Shown: positions 24,771 through 34,134 of the stretch, piece by piece | Position numbering within the stretch: position 1 is the stretch's first letter | Layout: each line of letters starts with the position of its first letter | DNA from: Tuwongella immobilis | GTDB taxonomy: Bacteria > Planctomycetota > Planctomycetia > Gemmatales > Gemmataceae | DNA: 64,000 bases | NCBI RefSeq assembly: GCF_901538355.1 | Contig: NZ_LR593887.1 | Coordinates: 496,001-560,000, forward strand | Direction of reading: 5' to 3' | The notes under the pieces: model-generated | Told to the model about the DNA's origin: nothing | The model's input: the letters and a program-made list of their open reading frames with translations, nothing else | The model's database searches: none | Made by a program: the position numbers and the translations under genes

Positions 24771-27398
24771 TTACTTGACTTGCAGTCGGAAATTGGCACT
24801 GGTCGTCAAGGTTTTGCCATTGAACAGGGTGCCCGACACGCGAACTTCCACCTTGGGTACCGATTGCGGACGGGCATCGGGGGTGGTTTTCAGCGGAATC
24901 TCCACCTGATCGGCGCCCGCCGGAATCGTGACACGAACCGCCTCCAGGCCGGTCTTCCCGGCTTCGGGCAAGAGTTCGACCTGATACGCATCTTGGAAAT
25001 TGCCCAAGCGACGCACCTGCACTTGGAGTTTCGATTGTTCCCCGGCTTTGAGCGTGACATTGGTGGTTGACAACCGCACTTCGGCAATCTGCTTCGGTTC
25101 GATGGTGAGCCGGATCGGCTTGGCCGTGATACCAACCGGGGTTCCATTGGGCTGATTATTTTTCCCCTTGGGGGCATCCAACTGCGCTCGCATCAGCAGC
25201 CAATAATCGCCCGGAATCGTCGTGGAACGGATATTCAGATTCAGTTTGACTTCGGTTTTGGCGGTGTTGCCGGTGTATGCCATGGGATTGTTGACATTGC
25301 CCTGGGCAACCACACCCGCCGGCAGATACATGGGATACAGCACAAACGAGGCTTTTGGGTCGGGGGCGGTGCGCTCGACCTGGAACGTCAGCGAGACATT
25401 TTCGTTCAGCGTTGCGGTGATCGGGGCGATGGTGTGCTGCACACGAATCGGCGGCTGTTCTCGAACGGCCAGCGGCAATCCGCGCTCCAATCGGGTGAGC
25501 ATCGCCGCATTCAGTTGCATCTGCTGGCTATTGGCGGGGAAGGCATGGATGATGCCTGCGGGGCGGGCCTGCCGCCGTTGCGGTTTGCCCTGAATGGTAG
25601 CGGTGCCAACCACGCGAATCAGCCCGGTCCAATCGGCGGCGTTCGGCTCGGCGGTCAGCGTTAGAATGCCGATGCCGTTGTTGCCATTCACCGTCACCGG
25701 TTCGCAGCGCACCCCATTGGGCAACCCCTCGGCGGTGAGCGTGATCGGCTGATTCATCCCGTCTTGCCTCGAGATATACACCATCATGGATGTATGCGAG
25801 CCACGCCCCAGATGCAGCGGTTCGGGATAAACCGGCGAACTCGACATCACCACCAGACGATAATCCGGAGTTTCCGGGCGAATGCAGAGGCGGTACAGAT
25901 CGCGGTGACTGGCCAGAATTCCGGCCTCCCGACTGGACACTTCCACGGTGTAGATTCCATCTCGTGGCGGAATCAATCGCACCGCAGCGGGATCATCTGT
26001 GGCGACGTAGAATTGATTGGGCGACACCCGATCTTGCGTATCGTCATATTCCGGGCCGAAGGGCTTGCCGTCCGGCGTGAAAATCCGAAAGAACAGATCC
26101 GCGGAGGAACCGACACGATCGCCGAACAGTTCGATCATGACCGGCTGATTTTGCTTCGCCTCGAACGAATAGCGGTCTTTATCTCGCGTCACTTCGATTC
26201 GCCCGGCGATTTCCACCGGCAGCCTTACGGGAATCGCTTCCGAATCATTCGATTGCGCGGGTTCTCGCAGAATCGGAGCGGATGCGAACACCACCGGCAC
26301 CGCATTCGAGCGACCCGAACGATTCGAGATTGTGACATCCATGCCATCCAAACTACTGGCGGCCGGGTAGACCGGGCCATTGGTGCGATATTCCAAGCGT
26401 TGGTTGGCATCGCTCGGCGGCGTCAGCGTGGTGGTGATCTGCTGCAACTGACGGCCCCCCGTCCGGCTGGGCGACACGGGCTTTCCGTTGGGCAGATTCC
26501 GCCCGTAAATCGTCACTTCGGTGGGTTGCGTCGCGGAAATCATCGGCGGATCAATCGAATCGATCCATGGAGCCGTCGAAATCAGCAATCGATAGAAGTG
26601 ATCGGTTCCGCCGCTGGAATACGTAAACTGAACCACACGAACCAGATACGTTCCATCGCGAGGCAGTTCCAGGTCCAACACGGCGTCCTGATCGCGGTCA
26701 TTGCGATTATTCGCCAGCACGCTGCCGGATTCATCAATCAGGCTGATTTCCGGAGTGGCTCGACTATCCAGACTGCTGGCCTGACATGCGATGACCACAT
26801 GCTGATTGGCTTTCCCCGCGAAGCGAAAATAATCCACATCCGTATTGGTGAGCAGCGTTCCATGCACAGCTTGGTTGATTTCGAGCGGCATGGCTTGTTC
26901 GGGCTGGTCATTCGGATTCACTTCGGCGCGTTCGGGAATCTCGCTGACCACCAGCGGTCGCGCATTGCTGAGTCCCTGCGCACTGACCGCCCAGACGTCA
27001 AGCACTCCGGGGGAGACATTCGCCGGCACCGTCACCGAGAATCGCGGCGGCGGAATCTCCTTCGGCGTCTTGGCCATGGCTTTCGATTTCGATTTCTGCT
27101 TCGGATCGATCGGTTCCATCGGTTCCACGGGGGCCGGCAGTCGTTTCGCCACGATGCGCGAATCGCTAAACAGCAACTCGCGGACTTCGTTGGTGTCCTG
27201 GCCGATCAGGGTGATTTCCGTGCTGGTGCCGATGGTGATTCCAGCCGGTGAAATGGCGGTGAGCGATGGGCGAGCGTAGGTCGGTGGCTCGGCAGGGGAT
27301 TTCGGCGGTGCTTTGCTCTGGGCGGAACTATCATTCCAGGCGCAAATCAACAAGCCAAAGGCCATCGCAAGAGCGATCAATCGACGGTAGGTCCGCAT
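24771..27398 (-). CDS. Secreted PPC/Ig-type protein
   Basis: The 875-residue protein has a signal peptide (LIALAMAFGLLICAW). It shows IPT/TIG-like segments (SLTAISPAGITIGTSTEITLIG; SIDPPMISATQPTEVTIYG), with pre-peptidase C-terminal (PPC) domains near 180-270 and 400-490 (DVDYFRFAGKANQHVVIACQ; DGTYLVRVVQF; DRYSFEAKQNQPVMIELFG). The C-terminal 300 residues are beta-rich and end in a likely Ig-like domain. No enzyme motif was seen. Such PPC-rich proteins are often encoded beside WD40 or cytochrome-type proteins in planctomycetes. GGAGG lies seven bases before the ATG. Confidence 0.85.
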   Translation of the reverse strand: MRTYRRLIALAMAFGLLICAWNDSSAQSKAPPKSPAEPPTYARPSLTAISPAGITIGTSTEITLIGQDTNEVRELLFSDSRIVAKRLPAPVEPMEPIDPKQKSKSKAMAKTPKEIPPPRFSVTVPANVSPGVLDVWAVSAQGLSNARPLVVSEIPERAEVNPNDQPEQAMPLEINQAVHGTLLTNTDVDYFRFAGKANQHVVIACQASSLDSRATPEISLIDESGSVLANNRNDRDQDAVLDLELPRDGTYLVRVVQFTYSSGGTDHFYRLLISTAPWIDSIDPPMISATQPTEVTIYGRNLPNGKPVSPSRTGGRQLQQITTTLTPPSDANQRLEYRTNGPVYPAASSLDGMDVTISNRSGRSNAVPVVFASAPILREPAQSNDSEAIPVRLPVEIAGRIEVTRDKDRYSFEAKQNQPVMIELFGDRVGSSADLFFRIFTPDGKPFGPEYDDTQDRVSPNQFYVATDDPAAVRLIPPRDGIYTVEVSSREAGILASHRDLYRLCIRPETPDYRLVVMSSSPVYPEPLHLGRGSHTSMMVYISRQDGMNQPITLTAEGLPNGVRCEPVTVNGNNGIGILTLTAEPNAADWTGLIRVVGTATIQGKPQRRQARPAGIIHAFPANSQQMQLNAAMLTRLERGLPLAVREQPPIRVQHTIAPITATLNENVSLTFQVERTAPDPKASFVLYPMYLPAGVVAQGNVNNPMAYTGNTAKTEVKLNLNIRSTTIPGDYWLLMRAQLDAPKGKNNQPNGTPVGITAKPIRLTIEPKQIAEVRLSTTNVTLKAGEQSKLQVQVRRLGNFQDAYQVELLPEAGKTGLEAVRVTIPAGADQVEIPLKTTPDARPQSVPKVEVRVSGTLFNGKTLTTSANFRLQVK

Positions 27399-27789
27399 GG
27401 CACGGCCTCCTCGGCGGGATCAACATGGGGAGATTCTCTGCAAGGTAGCCCGATTCGGGGGCCAACCGCAAGAAGATTCGCCAAATCGGAAGAATTTCTC
27501 CGGCCCGGATCAGTCGTAATGTGGGAATTTGGAGAATTCGCTGGACTTTTCCGGGAGATTCCTTGACGGGTGCAAAAAGCTATTCTAAAAGGGAAGATGC
27601 AGGCTGAGAGATGATCCGTCATGATGTCCCGCACCTCTCATCTGGGTTTGTGAATCCGAGCAACCCCCTCTTCGGATTTGTGTTTACCGATTGGATCGCA
27701 GCTACCGCTTGCTCGGTGTGATGCAACAGCGACCCACCGATGTCGGGAGTCACGGATTCAGCCAATTGGTCACCAACGGAGAGGCCGTC
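27399..27789. other. Divergent upstream region of PPC and tad genes
   Basis: This 391-base region lies between the leftward PPC gene and the rightward TadE gene. Apart from the candidate promoter at 27563-27591 and the ribosome site of TadE (GGAGAGG near 27778), no gene, repeat or operator was recognised. Confidence 0.6.
27563..27591 (+). promoter_or_regulatory. Candidate sigma-70 promoter of the tad genes
   Basis: TTGACG (27563-27568), 17 bases, then TAAAAG (27586-27591). The -35 is near-consensus and the -10 is weak. The predicted start lies about 190 bases before the TadE ATG. Confidence 0.35.
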
Positions 27790-28317
27790 ATGCGTAGGTC
27801 CGTCCCCAGCGACTCACAACCTTCAGCAATCATCCCCCCACACAACCCACGTCGGGGGGTGGCCGCAGTCGAATTCGCCGTTTGTTTCCCCGTGCTGATG
27901 TTGATGATGATCGGCATCTGGGAAATTGGCCGGTTGGTCCACGTCAAGCAACTCATCAGCAACGCTGCCCGAGAAGGGGCCCGCGCTGCCTCCACCGGAC
28001 TCCGCGATTTCAACGGCATCACCGGCGTGGTTCGCAATTATTTGCTCAATTCGGGAATCAGCAATACGACCGGGTTGGTTGTCAAAGTCACGAACCTCAC
28101 CAAGTCCGCTGGGCCTTCGTATAACCCGGCCAATGCCGATCAGTTGGATGAGTTGCAAATCGAAATTTCGCTCCCGTTTAACAATGTCAAATGGGTGTTT
28201 CTCCCCCAGTTGTCGACAGTCACCACCATCAACGGGAAAGCCAACTGGTTTTCGACCAAGAACGTGCCGATTTTCGTCGATTTGTCGGGTGCACAAATTC
28301 CTCGGAACCCCATTTAA
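27790..28317 (+). CDS. TadE-like pilus-assembly protein
   Basis: The 175-residue protein has the TadE signature: an Arg/Pro-rich cytoplasmic tip, then RRGVAAVEFAVCFPVLMLMMIGIWEIGRL, a membrane helix with the conserved Glu. NAAREGARAAS follows. TadE-type proteins are minor pilins of the Flp/Tad secretion system. ATG 27790 was chosen over an earlier in-frame ATG because GGAG lies eight bases before it. It begins a three-gene set with a second TadE-like gene and a TadG-like gene; the Tad ATPase and secretin genes are not in this window. Confidence 0.87.
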   Translation: MRRSVPSDSQPSAIIPPHNPRRGVAAVEFAVCFPVLMLMMIGIWEIGRLVHVKQLISNAAREGARAASTGLRDFNGITGVVRNYLLNSGISNTTGLVVKVTNLTKSAGPSYNPANADQLDELQIEISLPFNNVKWVFLPQLSTVTTINGKANWFSTKNVPIFVDLSGAQIPRNPI

Positions 28318-28335
28318 TTCAACGGGATACCGCCC

Positions 28336-28809
28336 ATGCGTCTGATCGCTCCAATCGGTGGCATCCGCTCGACTCGTTCGCCTCGTCAGGGGGCGGCCAT
28401 GGTCGAGTTTGCTGTCATTTCGATTCCGCTGTTTCTGGTGCTGTTCGGCATCTTTGAATACGGTCGCTACGTGTTCATTCTGCAAATGATGGAAAACGCG
28501 GCTCGAGAAGGGGCCCGATTTGCGGTGGTGAACACCTTCTCCCCCACCGTGGCGGCGGATACCCAGACCCGCGTGCGACGATTCCTTTCGGGGGTGGATG
28601 TCAACGCGTTCGGCAGCCAGGCGACCATCAATGTGTTTGCCGCCGATATTGCCGGCAACAACCTGGGATCGGCCCAAAATGCTGCCTTTGGAACCTACAT
28701 TTGTGTCCAAGTGGTGGGCGACTTCCGACCCATCACCCCGAATTTGTTTTTCAGCGGCTCCAGTTTTCGCATGGATATTCGGGCGCTCATGAATAGCGAA
28801 GCGAATTAA
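28336..28809 (+). CDS. Second TadE-like protein
   Basis: The 157-residue protein has the same plan as its upstream neighbour: RQGAAMVEFAVISIPLFLVLFGIFEYGRYVF, then MMENAAREGARFAVV. The two have probably arisen by duplication. It begins 18 bases after the first TadE gene and is followed after 80 bases by the TadG-like gene. It is probably a minor pilin or pseudopilin anchored in the inner membrane. Confidence 0.87.
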   Translation: MRLIAPIGGIRSTRSPRQGAAMVEFAVISIPLFLVLFGIFEYGRYVFILQMMENAAREGARFAVVNTFSPTVAADTQTRVRRFLSGVDVNAFGSQATINVFAADIAGNNLGSAQNAAFGTYICVQVVGDFRPITPNLFFSGSSFRMDIRALMNSEAN

Positions 28810-28889
28810 TGGTGTTTTCCACTCCGGGGATGTCTCCCCTGCGGATCATCGGGCTGGCTGGCTTCCAACAGGAACGGTGAGGATCGGCG

Positions 28890-31800
28890 ATGCGACTCCC
28901 ATATGGACATTCGAGTTCCCCGCGCCGACGCGGGGCGGTCATCCCGCTAATGGCGTTGGTCATCACCGCCATTCTCGGCTTCGTGGCACTTTCCATCGAC
29001 CTTGGGTTGTTGATGGTGGCCCGCAACAACTGTCAAAACGCCGCCGACTCCGCCGCAATCGCCGGGGTGCGGACCATCAACGGCGACAACGTGTTGAATT
29101 ATCGCCGTGAAGAAGTGCCCGTGAACGCGGTGGATGCGGCACTCCAGAATCCCGTGATGACCACCGTCCTGGAAGGCAACAAAGATAACGTGACTCCCGT
29201 TTCCGGGCAGACCGATACCTGGAAGTCAGGCAAGGTTCAGATCGAATTGGGGTCGTATACCTACGCCTTCGGTGCCACGGTGGATAGCGAAGGGTTCCGA
29301 TTGCGCTTCCCACGCAATTCCGGCGAACCGTATGGGGCTGTCCGCAGCCGAGTTAGCTTTGATGCAGGGCGATATGCATTTGCGCAAATCTTTGGCGTGA
29401 GCACCTTTGCGACAGGAGCCACCGCAACCGCCATTCACCGCCCCCGCGACGTGGTGGTGATTATGGATCTTTCCGGTTCGATGCGATTCCAGAGCATGCC
29501 GGCGGTGGCGTGGGATGGGAACCAGTCCTATCCCTCCGCCAATAATCGCGAACGAAACCGATCGATGAATCCCGAATCGGTTTTCCCCAAATTCGGACAT
29601 TATTCGGATGTCGCCGGTGCGGCACTCCAAGGAACCGCTTCGCTGCGAACGGATAACAACGAGTTCGTTGACCCCAGCAATATTTCGACAACGACGGCAT
29701 CGGGACCGCCAATCGCGGAATTTTTCTATACCGATGTGCAATCAACGAATCGTGCGTTTACCCGTGCATCCGATTCGTTTGAAAATACGCCCGGTGGGGA
29801 TGTGCCGTTGAAAACTGGAGCCACGCAAACGGATCCGTTCTCTTCGACGCTGCGAACCGCATTGAATACCCCCGCGAACCAGACGAATTTGGCCTGGGAA
29901 CAAAACGGCTACACCTCCTCGGCATTGACTCCGACCCGTTCCACCTTCCACGGCTACACGCAAGGACCAGGGTATTGGGGCAAAACCTTCTTCATGTGGC
30001 CACCTGATCCGGGGGAAGCTACCACCAATTTGGACCCGGCCAATTACGCCAACAACGGTGCCCGCGATTGGCGGCAACGCTTCTTCATCAAGGTGCCGCT
30101 CACCGCTTCGTTTACCGGACGAGTCGAACAATCCGCCGGGAACGTGTCGCCGAACCAGTACAACGCGGGGCACACTGGGCTTGTGCGAATCATTAGTTTG
30201 ACCGGAACACCGGAAGTCGGGGATACGGTGACGTTTAGCAACCAAGCCAACCGCGCTTACACGGTCATCGAAGTGGGGGCACTCCTGGCCACCGGGGTGC
30301 GAGAAATCCGCCTCAATCGGGCGCTCGTGACTCAGATTCGCGATACCGACAACGTGACCGCATCGTTCCGGGAAGTGGCCTGGTTGCGGGATAATGATCT
30401 GTTGTTTGACAGCAACGGCGATATTCGCGCTCCGGGACCATACAACCAAGCCGGCAGTAGTACGCTCGATAATACGACGACGATCGGCTCAACGCCGTAC
30501 TTCTATCGCGTCAATTACGCGGCAATCCTCAACTGGCTCGTCAATATCGGCCCAAATCCGTTCCCGACCACCCTGCGGGGTGGGCGACTCCACTATTATC
30601 GCGTGATGCCGCCGTTTACCGATCCGCTGCTGAATCAGCGCATTTGGACGGATGATCTTGGATCATACAGTTCAGATCAACAGCAGAGCATCCGATTCTG
30701 GCGGGACTATATCGACTTCGTGTTGGGGTTTGATTATCAGGGGTGGCGGACTCAGGGCAGCAATACCTACGAATGGTATCGCCGGTTTAACACGAGCAAT
30801 ATCATTATGTCGTCGTTGATTGGGAATGGCCGGCCGTACTCCTGGGGAACTACCCGGATTTCGCCCGCCCCGACCATCGACAACACGACGGCATACCTGT
30901 CGGCGCGAACCACACTCTCGACCAAATTGGCCGGGACAAACATCTTGAATGTGGGGTCTTTGTCGCCAAGCGGCACGAACCCGCGTGTTGGCGATGTGCT
31001 GCAGATTTCTGGTCAGTCGACGGTCTACACGGTGACCGCCGTCGTGTTGGGAACCACGCTGACGATCAGCCCGAATCTCACGGCAAATGTCAACACTGGG
31101 GTGAATGTTACATTCAAGCAGATTGGCTACATGCACTATGAAGACAATCCGCGTCGGCCCCGTCACCAATTCTGGTTCGGTCCGATGACGTTTATTGACT
31201 TCGTGGGGAACTACAACACGGGGCAATTGCGTTGGCCGGGCAACGCTCCCGAAGCGCAATCGTGGGCATGTAAGACGGGGATTGAAGTCGCGCTCCGCGA
31301 CATGCGGGTGAACTGTCCGAACGATTACATTAGTACGATTTTTTATAGCTCGCCGACCACGCACCGCCAAGCAAAGACCGCGCTGCGATCGATCGGTGAT
31401 AGTGGGCACTACAACCGGGTGATTAACTCGCTGTGGTTCCCGCCGAGCGTGTACAACTCCGGCAGCATGGCAACCGCCGAAATTGAATGGACCAGCGGTG
31501 ACTTGGTCCCGCGTGCGGACGGCGGCACGGGGCCAGGTATGGGCTTCTTGTTGGCGTACAATCAGCTTTCTAGCTCGCGGGTGGTGGAAGATCTACGGAC
31601 GTATGCGATCAATTCTTCCAGCCTCACCAGCCCAGAAAACGGGATTGTCGGTGGCCGGGGCCGAAAAGGTGCCCAAAAGATGATCATCTACGAAACCGAC
31701 GGTGCCCCCAACTCCAACGCAACCGCGGACTTTGTTTCCAAGACTTCGGTGGCGGCAGACGGCACGCTCAGCAACGATTCGTATTATAAAGTCCGCATGT

Positions 31801-32216
31801 ACGACCGAAACAATACCGGGGATTCTCGAAACGAGTCGCCGATCACTAATACTGGGGATCTGTTCACTAATCTGTATGATATTGTTCAGACCATCTGCAA
31901 CAATGATGCCGCGAACTGGACGGGAGCTACCTCGGGAGCCAAGTACGGACATTCGACCAATCGCCGACCCGTGCTGGTCCACTCCATTGGCTACGGCACG
32001 TTGTACGCGCCGGAATCGTCTGGCACGACTCAGACCAACGCCATGAATTCGCTGCAACGCATTCAGTTCATTGGTCGAACGGCATCGGATACCAATGGTT
32101 TGAACTTCCCAGAATACAAGCGGATTTACGGGACTTCCGAACAGCGGATTACCAAGATGAAGGAAGCGTTCACGCGCATCTTGCAAGATGGTGTGACGGT
32201 GACATTGCTTGAATAG
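28890..32216 (+). CDS. TadG-like protein with a split vWA domain
   Basis: The 1108-residue protein starts with the TadG-type helix (RRRGAVIPLMALVITAILGFVALSIDLGLLM) and NAADSAAIAG. A von Willebrand factor A domain begins near 187 (VVVIMDLSGSM, the metal-site DxSxS motif at 193-197). It resumes only near 796 (TGIEVALRDMRVN) and 933 (IIYETDGAPNS), so about 600 residues are inserted. Within the insert, two related modules near 438 and 699 share the pattern VGDxxxxSxQxxxYTVxxV. The usual TadG is about 400-600 residues. GAGG lies seven bases before the ATG. A strong terminator follows. It is likely an envelope-anchored surface protein. Confidence 0.87.
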   Translation: MRLPYGHSSSPRRRGAVIPLMALVITAILGFVALSIDLGLLMVARNNCQNAADSAAIAGVRTINGDNVLNYRREEVPVNAVDAALQNPVMTTVLEGNKDNVTPVSGQTDTWKSGKVQIELGSYTYAFGATVDSEGFRLRFPRNSGEPYGAVRSRVSFDAGRYAFAQIFGVSTFATGATATAIHRPRDVVVIMDLSGSMRFQSMPAVAWDGNQSYPSANNRERNRSMNPESVFPKFGHYSDVAGAALQGTASLRTDNNEFVDPSNISTTTASGPPIAEFFYTDVQSTNRAFTRASDSFENTPGGDVPLKTGATQTDPFSSTLRTALNTPANQTNLAWEQNGYTSSALTPTRSTFHGYTQGPGYWGKTFFMWPPDPGEATTNLDPANYANNGARDWRQRFFIKVPLTASFTGRVEQSAGNVSPNQYNAGHTGLVRIISLTGTPEVGDTVTFSNQANRAYTVIEVGALLATGVREIRLNRALVTQIRDTDNVTASFREVAWLRDNDLLFDSNGDIRAPGPYNQAGSSTLDNTTTIGSTPYFYRVNYAAILNWLVNIGPNPFPTTLRGGRLHYYRVMPPFTDPLLNQRIWTDDLGSYSSDQQQSIRFWRDYIDFVLGFDYQGWRTQGSNTYEWYRRFNTSNIIMSSLIGNGRPYSWGTTRISPAPTIDNTTAYLSARTTLSTKLAGTNILNVGSLSPSGTNPRVGDVLQISGQSTVYTVTAVVLGTTLTISPNLTANVNTGVNVTFKQIGYMHYEDNPRRPRHQFWFGPMTFIDFVGNYNTGQLRWPGNAPEAQSWACKTGIEVALRDMRVNCPNDYISTIFYSSPTTHRQAKTALRSIGDSGHYNRVINSLWFPPSVYNSGSMATAEIEWTSGDLVPRADGGTGPGMGFLLAYNQLSSSRVVEDLRTYAINSSSLTSPENGIVGGRGRKGAQKMIIYETDGAPNSNATADFVSKTSVAADGTLSNDSYYKVRMYDRNNTGDSRNESPITNTGDLFTNLYDIVQTICNNDAANWTGATSGAKYGHSTNRRPVLVHSIGYGTLYAPESSGTTQTNAMNSLQRIQFIGRTASDTNGLNFPEYKRIYGTSEQRITKMKEAFTRILQDGVTVTLLE

Positions 32217-32244
32217 TCAGAGTGACGCTGGGGATTTTCTTGCC

Positions 32245-32277
32245 AGGAACCCGTTTCGAGTCTCGAAGCGGGTTCCT
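32245..32277 (+). terminator. Rho-independent terminator after tadG-like gene
   Basis: AGGAACCCGTTTCGAG (32245-32260) and CTCGAAGCGGGTTCCT (32262-32277) form a 16-base stem with one G-T pair; the innermost pairs must open to give a loop. It runs into TTCCTTTCTTC. It closes the tad gene set, 28 bases after the stop. Confidence 0.9.
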
Positions 32278-32293
32278 TTCTTCATCGTCGGAG

Positions 32294-33058
32294 ATGGCCG
32301 TGGCGACCGAGCCAGTGTTGGAATTTGACAAAATTAGCAAGACGTATCAGGATCCGTTTCCGCGTCGATCGATTGATGCGGTCCACCAAGTCAGCTTTCG
32401 GGTTCAGCCAGGCGAAATCTTCGGGCTGGTCGGGCCGAATCGCGCGGGCAAAACGACGCTGATTAAAATCCTTCTCACCCTCTGCCAACCCACTTCAGGA
32501 AAAGCCTTCCGGTTCGGCAAGCCGATTACCGATCGGTCGACGCTGATGCGAGTCGGCTACATGCACGAAAATCAGGCGTTTCCACGCTATTGGACTGCCC
32601 ACGGATTGCTGCAATACTACGGTGCATTGGGATTCTTGGATGAGGCGATTGTGCGAGACCGTGTGCCGCAACTGCTGAAACAGGTTGGACTTGCGGATCG
32701 TGCCCATGAGCCGATTCGACGATTCAGCAAAGGTATGGTCCAACGGCTTGCCCTGGCACAGGCGCTGTTGGGCAATCCGGACCTGCTGGTGCTGGATGAG
32801 CCGGCGGAAGGGTTGGATCTGCAAGGGCGGCAACTGGTGCATGATGCCGTGCGACAGCAGAAACAAGCGGGCAAGACCGTGCTGTTGGTCTCGCATCAAC
32901 CCAGTGATATTGAACAATTATGTGATCGTGTGGGCGTGGTTGTCGGTGGCTCGCTGGTGCATCAAGGCACCGTCGCCGACTTGCTCAAGGGGAAATCCGG
33001 AACCCCGCGAAGCATGGAAACCGTCTTACGTGGATTTTACGAGCAGACGCGATCATGA
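32294..33058 (+). CDS. ABC transporter ATP-binding protein
   Basis: The 254-residue ATPase has a Walker A GLVGPNRAGKTTL (an Arg replaces the usual Gly before AGKT), Q-loop region MHENQAF, signature RFSKGMVQRLALAQAL, Walker B LLVLDEPAEGLD and H-loop SHQ. The FSKGM signature is typical of ABC-2 type exporters. It pairs with the permease that follows in an ATGA overlap. The ATG at 32294 directly touches GGAG (32290-32293), whereas the in-frame GTG at 32300 is six bases from it, so GTG 32300 may be the true start. An upstream in-frame ATG is ruled out because the frame would cross the terminator. Confidence 0.88.
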   Translation: MAVATEPVLEFDKISKTYQDPFPRRSIDAVHQVSFRVQPGEIFGLVGPNRAGKTTLIKILLTLCQPTSGKAFRFGKPITDRSTLMRVGYMHENQAFPRYWTAHGLLQYYGALGFLDEAIVRDRVPQLLKQVGLADRAHEPIRRFSKGMVQRLALAQALLGNPDLLVLDEPAEGLDLQGRQLVHDAVRQQKQAGKTVLLVSHQPSDIEQLCDRVGVVVGGSLVHQGTVADLLKGKSGTPRSMETVLRGFYEQTRS

Positions 33059-34134
33059 AATTACCAGCGTTTTTGTATGCCCTGCGATGGCTGATCGCCG
33101 ACACCGTTCGGCTGGCGATTGCCTCGGGGTTATTTGCCGTGATGCTCACCGTAACTCTATTGACCATCTTATTTTGCGCGAGCATTGGCTTTCGCGGAGA
33201 TGTCCCGCTGCGCTCCGGCAACGAGAAGCTGGAATTTCTTCCGAATCTCGACCGCTTCGGCCCAATGCGCGTCACCAGCATGGTGGGCATGCCCCCGATC
33301 GCATCGGCGGCGTTGGTCTACGAGACGGTGATGAACGACCCGCAACGATTGGAAAATCGCTACGGTGTGGTCACGGTGCGTGGCCGCATGACGATTGGCT
33401 TTGGCCTGCTGGAAGTTCCATTGTCTCGGGATCGCGCTCACACCGTTCAGACGATCCAATTGGTGTTGGCGGGAGCCATCGCCGATGGTGCGGGGCTGCT
33501 GCTGGCGCTGGTCTGGACGGCGGGATTTCTGCCGAGCTTTCTGGAAGCCAGTGCGGCGTCGGTGTTGCTCGCCAAACCCATGCCACGATGGGGGTTACTA
33601 CTCGGCAAATACGTTGGCGTGATGGTCTTCGTTGCGGGGCAGGCGACGCTGTTTGTGGCGGGCACCTGGCTGGCGATGGGCATTCGCACCGGCGTCTGGG
33701 ATGCGCATTATCTGTTGACCATTCCGTTGTTGCTGATCCACTTCGGCATTTTCTTCAGCTTTTCGATGGTGGTGGCGGTCTGCACGCGCAGCACGATTGC
33801 CAGCGTGATCGGCTCGATTCTGTTTTGGCTGCTCTGCTGGGGGCTGAATTTCGGGCGACATGCGTTTCTGGTGACACCGGAATTGAGCCAAGCCGGGGGG
33901 CTGACCGGGTGGATTGTCGAAATTTCGTACTGGGTGACGCCCAAGCCTGCGGACCTAGGATTGATTCTGTTCGATGTGTTGCGGGCGGAAGATTACTTTG
34001 GGCGAATTGTGGATATTCAGAAATTGGAAGCGGCGGGTGGGGTGATGCCGACGATGTCGGTCTTGTCGTCACTCGCCGCCACAATGGGGATTCTCATTCT
34101 GGCGGCGGTGCAATTTCGCAAGACGGATTATTGA
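33055..34134 (+). CDS. ABC-2 type permease
   Basis: The 359-residue membrane protein has about six helices: one near 20-40 (LAIASGLFAVMLTVTLLTILFC), a periplasmic loop, then clusters in the C-terminal half (LVLAGAIADGAGLLLALVW; YVGVMVFVAGQATLFVAGTWLAMG; ILFWLLCWGLNF; LAATMGILILAAVQF). It is the membrane partner of the ATPase encoded in the preceding ATGA-overlapping gene. The substrate is unknown. It converges with the sigma-like gene and the two stop ends overlap by seven bases. Confidence 0.85.
   Translation: MKLPAFLYALRWLIADTVRLAIASGLFAVMLTVTLLTILFCASIGFRGDVPLRSGNEKLEFLPNLDRFGPMRVTSMVGMPPIASAALVYETVMNDPQRLENRYGVVTVRGRMTIGFGLLEVPLSRDRAHTVQTIQLVLAGAIADGAGLLLALVWTAGFLPSFLEASAASVLLAKPMPRWGLLLGKYVGVMVFVAGQATLFVAGTWLAMGIRTGVWDAHYLLTIPLLLIHFGIFFSFSMVVAVCTRSTIASVIGSILFWLLCWGLNFGRHAFLVTPELSQAGGLTGWIVEISYWVTPKPADLGLILFDVLRAEDYFGRIVDIQKLEAAGGVMPTMSVLSSLAATMGILILAAVQFRKTDY

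Noticed and set aside
25764-27251. A 495-codon rightward open frame
   Set aside because: It is antisense to the PPC protein gene; composition is His/Arg-rich and without motifs.
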